Positions 7,255-14,800 of a stretch of DNA of 15,812 nucleotides are shown piece by piece. The notes under the pieces are model-generated. The model searched no databases, was not told where the DNA came from, and was given only the letters and a program-made list of their open reading frames with translations. Position 1 is the stretch's first letter; every line of letters starts with the position of its first letter. The stretch is taken from positions 532,643-548,454 of the forward strand of contig MU646386.1 of NCBI GenBank assembly GCA_026770585.1, read 5' to 3'. Both the position numbers and the translations under genes were made by a program. The stretch comes from Baffinella frigidus (taxonomy: Eukaryota > Cryptophyceae > Cryptomonadales > Baffinellaceae).

Positions 7255-7343
7255 TCTGACCAATTTGGTAAGACCAGGTACCAGACACCCAGCATGTCAA
7301 CTTAAGAATAGTCAGGCAACCCGACTGAGGCAGAGCTAGGGGT
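7255..7343 (+). mobile_element. Repeat element S, partial copy 3
   Basis: Matches the interior of copy 1 (ACCAATTTGGT, ACCCAGCATGTCAACTT, GAATAGTCAG, AACCCGACTGAGGCAGAGC). Both ends are missing. Confidence 0.7.
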
Positions 7344-7404
7344 TGACACCTTGTAGATGTTGGCCGAGGGCCACTTTTCGAAGAGAACTTTGGCTAGCCC
7401 CTGC

Positions 7405-7788
7405 TCAGGGTTGAGGGCTTGGGGTGTGGGTTTTAGGGTGTGAGGTTTGGAGTTTAGGGTGTTGGATTTAGGGTGTGGAATTTAGGGTGTAGGGTTCAGG
7501 GTTCAGGGATCAGGGTTCGGGGTTTAAGATTTAGGGTTTCGGTTTTAGGGTGTAGGGTGTAGGGTGTAGGGTGTCGGGTTTAGGGTTTAGGGTTTAGGGT
7601 TTAGGGTTTAGGGATTAGGGTTTAGGGTGCAGGGTGTAGGATTTAGGGTGTAAGATTTAGGTTTTAGGGTTCAGGGTTGGGGTTTAGGGTTTAGGGTTCA
7701 GGGTTTAGGGTTTAGGGCTTAGGGTTTGAGTTTAGGGTTCAGGATTCAGGGTTCAGGGTTTAGGGTTTAGGGGTTCGGGTTTAGGTTG
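7405..7788 (-). repeat. Interstitial telomere-like block, TTTAGGG orientation
   Basis: Degenerate TTTAGGG with GTGTAGGG and TTCAGGG variants and a perfect TTTAGGG run near 7578-7612. It faces the CCCTAAA tract at 7887, so the two point at each other across 98 bases. Confidence 0.92.
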
Positions 7789-7886
7789 CGAGGCTCACCC
7801 TCGCACCCTCAGTGCAGCAGTTGGCCTGGTGCAGCATATACTCCTCGCTCGCCTGCGGTGCGGACAGCACCGTTTTTTCAGCACTC

Positions 7887-7968
7887 GTTAAACCCTAAAC
7901 CCTAAAACCTAAACCTGAACCCTAAAACCTGAACCCCAAATCCTCAATCCTAAACCCTGATCCCTAAA
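7887..7968 (+). repeat. Short interstitial CCCTAAA tract
   Basis: Degenerate CCCTAAA/CCTGAAC repeats in the opposite orientation to 7405-7788. The 98-base separator holds a GCGAGG/CCTCGC hairpin near 7796-7812. Confidence 0.88.
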
Positions 7969-8375
7969 CGTGCTGCAGATTGCGTGAACAGGGGGGGGGC
8001 GCTCCTTCTATCAGGAAGTAGCGCAACCGCGGAACGCTCGTGACCAAAGAACGTCAAATGTTCATTTCCCTCTCAAGCCTTCGTTTAGAGGAAAGTGGAG
8101 ATTGGTGACGCATCGCGACCGCGGAAAGCTCAGGATCAGAGACCTACAGGGTGTCTCAATCGCAACGTAGCCTGTTAGGATCTGCACGGCGAGGTTCCAA
8201 CCCGGCGGATCCACGAGGACGCATAGGGAGGTTGGGGGGCAAGGGCGTGCACATTCAGAAGAGACCCTCCCACCAAGATCTCGACCGTCCCCGCGCCCTG
8301 GTTTCCTGTCTCTGATCGGGGGGCGATCCGTGAGGGGGTTGTGTTTCTGTAGAGCAAATCAGTGAGCGGGTTTTG
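7969..8375. other. Unassigned spacer
   Basis: Contains an imperfect tandem duplication (GTGAGGGGGTTGTGTTTCTG and GTGAGCGGGTTTTGTTATTG, each followed by TAGAG, about 8330-8386). No other structure seen. Confidence 0.4.
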
Positions 8376-8668
8376 TTATTGTAGAGTTGGTTGCTGGAGA
8401 GCAAGGATGAGGAGCATCGCATGCCTCGGTGTCTTCGAAGCTGAGCTAGACACTTCCGCTGTGCACTCCGTCAGGGCCAGGACGGTAATACGCGGTTCTA
8501 GAAGCAGAGTTGTAGCGGGGGTAAAACCGCAATGAGGTGAGATCTACCGGTATTGAGACGTGACTTCTTTGAGGGGGGGGCGCGCGAATCGGCGTTGCTG
8601 GCGTCGTCGGATGCGTGCTTCTTGCCCGCTGCCCCAGATCCTCCTGATCGAACCACAAATTTGTCCAT
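8376..8668 (-). CDS. Possible two-exon gene, product unknown
   Basis: I infer exon 1 at 8668 down to 8548 (ATG, MDKFVVRSGGSGAAGKKHAS, then a Ser/Asp/Asn-rich stretch and a basic PPSKKSR motif that could be a nuclear localisation signal). A 50-base GT-AG intron (8547-8498, GTAGAT to TTCTAG) follows. Exon 2 runs 8497-8376 (EPRITVLALTECTAEVSSSA, then SKTPRHAMLLILALQQ, stop). Joined, this gives 80 residues in one frame. The acceptor has a pyrimidine-rich lead-in. I recognise no family. The start lies 123 bases from the start of the plus-strand gene, suggesting a shared promoter. The alternative is a chance ORF, or only the first exon of a gene with other downstream exons. Confidence 0.32.
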
Positions 8669-8791
8669 CCTTGCGACCTTTTCACGAACAAGGTTGACTT
8701 TTGACTTATGTTGACTTTTGAGCTTACACTCAAAAGTCAATCTGGCAACTTAAAACTTCTCAAAACAGGTCAGAACAGGGGACGCCGCAAC
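8669..8791. promoter_or_regulatory. Candidate bidirectional promoter with central hairpin
   Basis: This 123-base gap separates two divergent ATGs. At its centre is a perfect 12-bp stem, TTGACTTTTGAG/CTCAAAAGTCAA (8711-8722 and 8729-8740, 6-base loop). Another TTGACTTTTGACTT lies just left of it, so the TTGACTTTTGA motif is repeated. No TATA box. The promoter role is inferred from position only. Confidence 0.35.
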
Positions 8792-8800
8792 ATGGCTCAG
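8792..8800 (+). CDS. Exon 1: start codon, three codons (MAQ)
   Basis: ATGGCTCAG followed by a GTTGCT donor. Phase 0 matches exon 2, and the joined start MAQIKVRCPGC is typical of LSD1-type fingers, which often sit at the N-terminus. Its shortness makes it tentative. A longer uncharted 5' exon is possible. Intron 1 (8801-9155) is 355 bases and contains no telomere-like repeat. Confidence 0.5.
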
Positions 8801-11800
8801 GTTGCTTCCCCCTTCAACCACAGACCACTCTTTCTTCGCGGGTCACCTCCCATGGGCGCGGCAAGCAGGGGGGGGGGTGGCTTTTGCAGTGTTGCGGGCA
8901 GCGACACTGTTGGGTCCTTATCTGCAGGGTTCGGGATTCTACCGAATTTGCCTCGGTCTGTACCAACCACGGACATCCATGGCGCATTGATGGGATGGTG
9001 CTGGCGGCCCACGCGTTGATGCGCGGCATGGGGAGGGATCCGCCCTGCTCTAGCGCTCCTTGACTTGCTAGGAGGGCTTCCTCCTGTGTGTCGATTCGCT
9101 ACACCCCCTCGTTCCAGATCCCGAGGGCCGCGCTTGACACGTTGCGTGTTTGCAGATCAAGGTGCGCTGCCCCGGCTGCACGACCCTCCTGGCGCTCCCC
9201 ACGGGCACCACCAAGTTCAAGTGCGCAGTATGCTCCACCGTCGCCATGATCCCCGACGGCCAGGCGGGCGCTCCCCCGCCAGCAGCCTCCCCTGGCGGAG
9301 CAGCAGGGCTCCCACCCGGGTGGGAGGCGCGCGTCGGCGAGGGCGGGAAAACCTATTTCGTCGACCACAACTCCGGGACCTCGACCTGGACCGACCCGCG
9401 CCAGCAGGGCGCGGGGTCCTTCGCGCCCCCCCCCCAACCGACCTCCGCGCCCGGGGAGCCGCCGAGCGGGGAAGTGGAGCAGCCGATTTGGTTCGATGAC
9501 AAAGACGTTCGGGTGCGTCCTCCACACCCCACCCCCACCTCCCCTCATCCCCGAAGACCCTCTCACCCTGGGCAGCAGAGTGCGCTCGGAGGGGCGGTGG
9601 GAGTTGAGCGTAGGAGATTGGCGCGCCCCGCATCCAAAAATGGACATACCCAGCAGGTACTCGAGAAGCGTCATACCTACAAGAGTTTACTAATTTAACA
9701 CTGCCGTAGTTATCCCTTGTCCCGGTTCAGTCATCGTCCACGTACAAACCCTGCCCGGGTCAGTCAACCTTCGCACGGTAGTAGTGTTCACCCGCGTTTG
9801 AGCGCGCTCCGCTGCTTAAGACGGGACACAATCTTCAAAACTTCCATCTGAATCCTTGGCACAATTTTCAAAACTTTCACCGGAATCTTTCAGGGAATGG
9901 ACCTTTGAAATGAAAAAGCCAATGTCGTTTTCCGAGCTTGGCTTTTGATATCGTGCCAAACTCGCTCGACGGCGGTCCCGGATGTAATGCCAAATCAAAT
10001 CCACCGAGGGTGGGAATCGCTACCTTAGCTTCGACGTAGCCTTCTCATATCACAAACATCACCCCTAACATAGATAAAAGGCGACTTAAATTTGCACTGT
10101 TTCCAAACGAGAAACATAAATGTTATCTGTTTCCATTTGGAATGAATCAATTTAATCCGATTCCCCAGGCCTTGAAGTTGATTGCGTCGGTGCAAGTTGA
10201 CTTTTGATGACAGGGTCGGAGTCCACCGTGTGGACATGCGAAACACAAAGGTAAACCGGTTCCATCTCTGAGCTACGCGGCGGGTGGGCCGCAGGACTGT
10301 CACGTGTGCGGCACGGACTTCTCGACTATGCGCCGCCGCCACCACTGCCGGTATTGCACCCCCACATGTACATAGGTCCCTGTAGCATTCTCGAGTGGAA
10401 CGCTGGCATCTGCCGCGGAGGGCATCCCTGCCAGAGTCCTCGCTCCGATCATTCGCTCGCACTGTCTAGCTCTGCCTCACTCGGGTTCAGAGAGCTTTAT
10501 GATACATACTAAGAGACTGTATGATACCTACATGGCACCATACTGTATGATTCCTGCATGGCACCATATATTCGCCGCCATGGAGGCTACTTTTCGGCAG
10601 GACCTATTGACCATTCTAGACTCCAGAGCCCAGCTCTGCCGCACTCGGGTTCACTGACGATTCTCAAGTTGACATGCTGGGTTCGCGGTACACATCCGTC
10701 AACTTTGGAGCGGGAAAGAGCCCGGGCGCACCAAATTAGTGAGCCCAAAAAGGACTGCCACGTGAGCGGGACAGCCCCACTCCGACCTCAATCCGACCAT
10801 GATTTCACATGGAAACATGTTCAATTCGAATCTCCCTTTTGCAATATTATCGGCGGGTTTGGTGCTTTAGTAAAGCTATGCCGAGGTCAAGATAGAAACT
10901 ACCACCCCTAAACCCTAAGCCGTAAGCCGTAAACCGTCAATGCTCCTGGGGCAGGTATTGTGGAGGAGTGGTGTGCCATGGGGTGCTCTCCAGATAACCC
11001 CTAACCTCTAACCCCGGAAACCTATTTCCTCAACAGTAAATCTTCAACCCAACACTAGGTGTTGCGGCAGGGTGGTGTGCCAGGGGTGCTCTCCAGACAT
11101 GCTGGAGAATCACTCGCGTCCCTAAATCCTAAACCCCAACCCCTATCCCTCATCCCCCAACCCCTAACCCCTAAACCCTGACCCCAGAACCCTATTTCCT
11201 GGACCGTAAACCGTAAACCCGGAACCACCCCTAACCCCTAACCCCCAACCCCGGAACCCTATTTCCTGAACTGTCAACGCTCCTGGGGTAGGTGTTGCGG
11301 CGGAGTGGTGTGCCAGGGGTGCTCCCCAGACACGCTCGAGATCCAGGGCATCAAGGGGAAGGACGGGAAGCAGCGCGTCTGCACCCTCTGTTCCAAGCAC
11401 CTCAAAGACCAGGTGCCCCATAACCTGACATCTGAAACGCGCAACACGAAATGTGAAACGCGAAACGCGATACCCGGAACGCGATAACCGATACCCAGCA
11501 TCCGAAACCCGAAACCCGAAACCTGAAAGTATACCCCCTAGAAGTGAAGGGTGCCGGCATGCATCTGATCAGCACCCTGCGTGCCCTTGCAGGCGCACAA
11601 CCCGCGGTGCATCCTGCGGAGCTGCATGAACCTCAACTCCAAGGACGCTGAGCCTGACAAGCACATGGTACGCCCTCCCCTGAAAACCCTAAACCCCGAA
11701 CCCCGAACCCCGAACTTCGAACCCCGAACCCCAAACCCCAAACCCCAAACCCCAGACCCAAAACCCCAGACCCCAAACCCCAACCCCGAACCCCGAACCC

Positions 11801-14800
11801 CGAACCACAAACCCCAAACCCCGAACCACAAACCCCAAACCCCAAACCCCACACCCCAAACCCCACACCCCAAACCCCAAACCCCAAACCCTACACCCTA
11901 TACCCTATATCCTACACCCTATACCCAAAAATTACCCGTCAATGTTGAACTTGCGATGAAACGATATTAACGCCAAGCCCTAAACCTCAAACACTAACTT
12001 CAGGCGGCGTGCCGGAGCCTGGCAGACGAGGCGCAGGCCGCGGCGACTGCCTCCCCTCAGCTCGACGAAGCGGGCGCGGTATCATCAGACCCGCTCCGAC
12101 CTCAATCCGACCATGATTTCATATGGAAACAGATTCGATTTGAATTTCCTTTTTGCAAAGTTATCGGTGGATTTGGTGCTATGGTTAAGCTATGTCGAGG
12201 TCTGCAAAATCGAATACCCGGAACCTCCCTGCAGCTCGACGCATCGGGTGCGGTACACCCTACACCCTACACCTTACACCCTACACCCTACACCCTACAC
12301 CCTACACCCTACACCCTACACTCTACACCCTACACCCTACACCCAACACCCTACACCCTACACCGTAAACCCTACGCCCTGCACCCTACACCCCATACCC
12401 TACACCCTACACCCTACACCCTACACTCTACGACCTTCACACTACACACTACACCCTATACCCTACACCCGACACACCACACTCTACAACCTACACCCTA
12501 CACCCTACACCCTACACCCTAAATTTAGTGATGAGGCGGGTTGGGGGTTATGGTTGAGGCGGGTTTGGGGTTTAGGGTTGGGGCGAGTTTGGGTTGGGGA
12601 GCCAGGGTTGGGGCGGGGTCAAGCTGGGGGGTTGAGGGTTGGGGCGGGTGGTGGGTTGAAAGGTTGGGCGGGAGCCTGGCGGACGAGGCGCAGGCCTCGG
12701 CGACTGTCACCCCGCAGTTTCACGAAGCGGCCGCGGTAACTCCTATGTATAAACCACAACCCTAAACCCTGTACCCTAAAACCTAAAACCGAAACCCCAC
12801 ACCCTATACCCGTTACCCTATACCCTAAATCTTACACCCTTTACCCTATACCCTTTATCCTAAACCCCATACCCTATACCCTAAATCCTACACCCTATAC
12901 ACCATACCCTATACCCTATACCCTGTACCCTATACCCTATACCCTATACCATATATCCTCAGCGCAAAACCCTAACCCCTAAACCCTGTACCCTGTACCC
13001 TTCACCCTACGCCCCAAACCTTAGACCCGGTTCTCAAACCCTAAACCGCAACACCAACCCCCCAAACCCTGAAACAAGGTGGACAAGATGCTGAACGCGC
13101 AGACCCCCTTCACACTAAACCCTCAACCCTACACCCCACACCCTAACCCCTCAACTCTCAACCCCCACACCCTTGAAACCCTCATCCATACACCAACAAC
13201 ACTCAACGCTAAACCGCAAGAAACAAAACCCAGGTGGACAAGATGCTCGACGCGCTGATCCCCTTCACGCTCAACCCTACACCCTACACCCTATACTTCA
13301 ACCCATCAACTTTCAACCCCCGCACCCCTGAAACCCAGAGTCAACCCCCCCCCCCCTGAAACTCTGAATTCACTCAACGCTGAACCGCGACAATGAAACA
13401 CAAGGTGGATAAGATGCTGAACGCACTCATCCCCTTCACGCTTCCGTCAACCCTCGACCTCAAAACCTAAACCCTAAACGCCGAAACAAAACCTCAACTC
13501 TCAACCGTAATCCCGAAACGCAGGTGGACAAGATGCTCAACGCGCTGATCCCCTTCACGCGCGGCGTCGAAGCCCGTATCCAGAATCAGGTCCCAACCCT
13601 AACCCATATATACTTACGCCGCACTGCCTAAACCCTAACTCTAAACCCCAAACCCCAAACCCTAAAACCGAGACCCCAACCCATCCCTTACCCCTATCTC
13701 CAAACACGCCCCAGCTCTCAACCATAAACCGGTTTATGGTTTAAACCCTAAAGCATCAACCGCGCCCAGGCGATCCGGGCATTCTCGAACATGGCCAACG
13801 TCGAGCGGTTCCGCCCGGCCGTCATGGAGGCGGGCGTCGTGCCGATCCTCATCGGTACTCCCTACCTCTTAATCATTCAATCTCGTAAACTCATAATCCC
13901 CATTATTTAAACCCATAAACCCATAAACACATAAACACATAAACACATAAACACATACACCCATACACCCATACACACATAAACCCATAAACCCATAAAC
14001 CCATAAACCCATAAACCCCTAAACCCATAACCCCAGAACCCCATAAACCCATAACCCCCTCAATGCTGATCTCGAAACCCTCAACCAGGCCTTCTCGCGT
14101 CGGACCACGACATCCTGCGCCTCCAGGAAACCCGCGCCCCGAAACCCGAACACCCCAGAAATCGTTGACCCGAACACCCGAGAACCGACCCGAAACCCGA
14201 GCATCCGAGAACCCGAGAGAACCCGAGAACCGTTGACCCGAAAATCCGAACACCCGAGAATCGTAAACCCGGAAACACGAGAACTGTGAATCGTTAACCC
14301 GAAAACCCGAGCCCCAAGACCCGAACACCCGAGCACCGTTGACGCTACCACGCCAGATTGTTGGATGGGGGTCGATTCAATAGAAAACGTACGCTGCACG
14401 CTTGTCGACTTTTGAAAACCACTGTCTTGAGAGGAAATTGACGTTTGGCGGCCCCTTCCAAGACTCTTGCGTGGTAGGCGCACATGCTCCCGGCCCTCAG
14501 GAAAAACGAGACCCGAGACTCGAAACCCGAAGCCCGAAGCCCGAAACCCGAAGCTCAAAACCCGAAGCCCGAAGCCCGAAGCCCGAAGCCCTAAACCCTG
14601 AACCCTGAACCCACACCAGGCGGCGCGGGGGCTGACGTGCCTGAGCGGAGAGGAGATCGTGCGGCAGGCCATGGTCGAGATGAAGGGTCTCGTCACCATC
14701 ATCAACGTGCAACATCCTGCCCCCTAGACCCTATCCCCTGCAACATCCTGCCCCCTAGACCCTATCCGACCCTACGCGAAACGTGGCTCGTTGGGGCATG

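Larger units (their letters stand above)
10351..11291 (+). other. Intron 3 (941 bases) with nested repeats
   Basis: GTATTG to GGGTAG. Carries element S copy 2, element T copy 1, telomere-like CCCTAAA/CCCTAAC runs (10908-10940, 11000-11260), a repeated CCTATTTCCT module (about 11021, 11191, 11256) and two truncated copies of the exon 4 acceptor junction. Its first bases GTATTGC nearly equal the first bases of exon 4 (GTGTTGC). Confidence 0.85.

Noticed and set aside
9099-9674. 191-residue minus-strand ORF opposite exon 2
   Set aside because: Shadow of GC-rich coding sequence. The plus strand encodes clear zinc-finger and WW domains.
11581-11970. Long ORFs with Pro/Thr or Gly/Phe heptad peptides in introns 5, 6, 9 and 11
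   Set aside because: They arise from CCCCAAA, CCCTACA and similar arrays. The true exon frames are supported by domain residues and splice sites instead.
13079-13530. CRISPR-like array (regular repeats of about 37 bases at 13079, 13234, 13405, 13524)
   Set aside because: Spacing is irregular (155, 171, 119), repeats encode part of an exon, and the organism is eukaryotic.
13079-13589. Four mutually exclusive exons 7
   Set aside because: Three copies lack the second half of the exon and a donor, so they cannot be spliced as alternatives.
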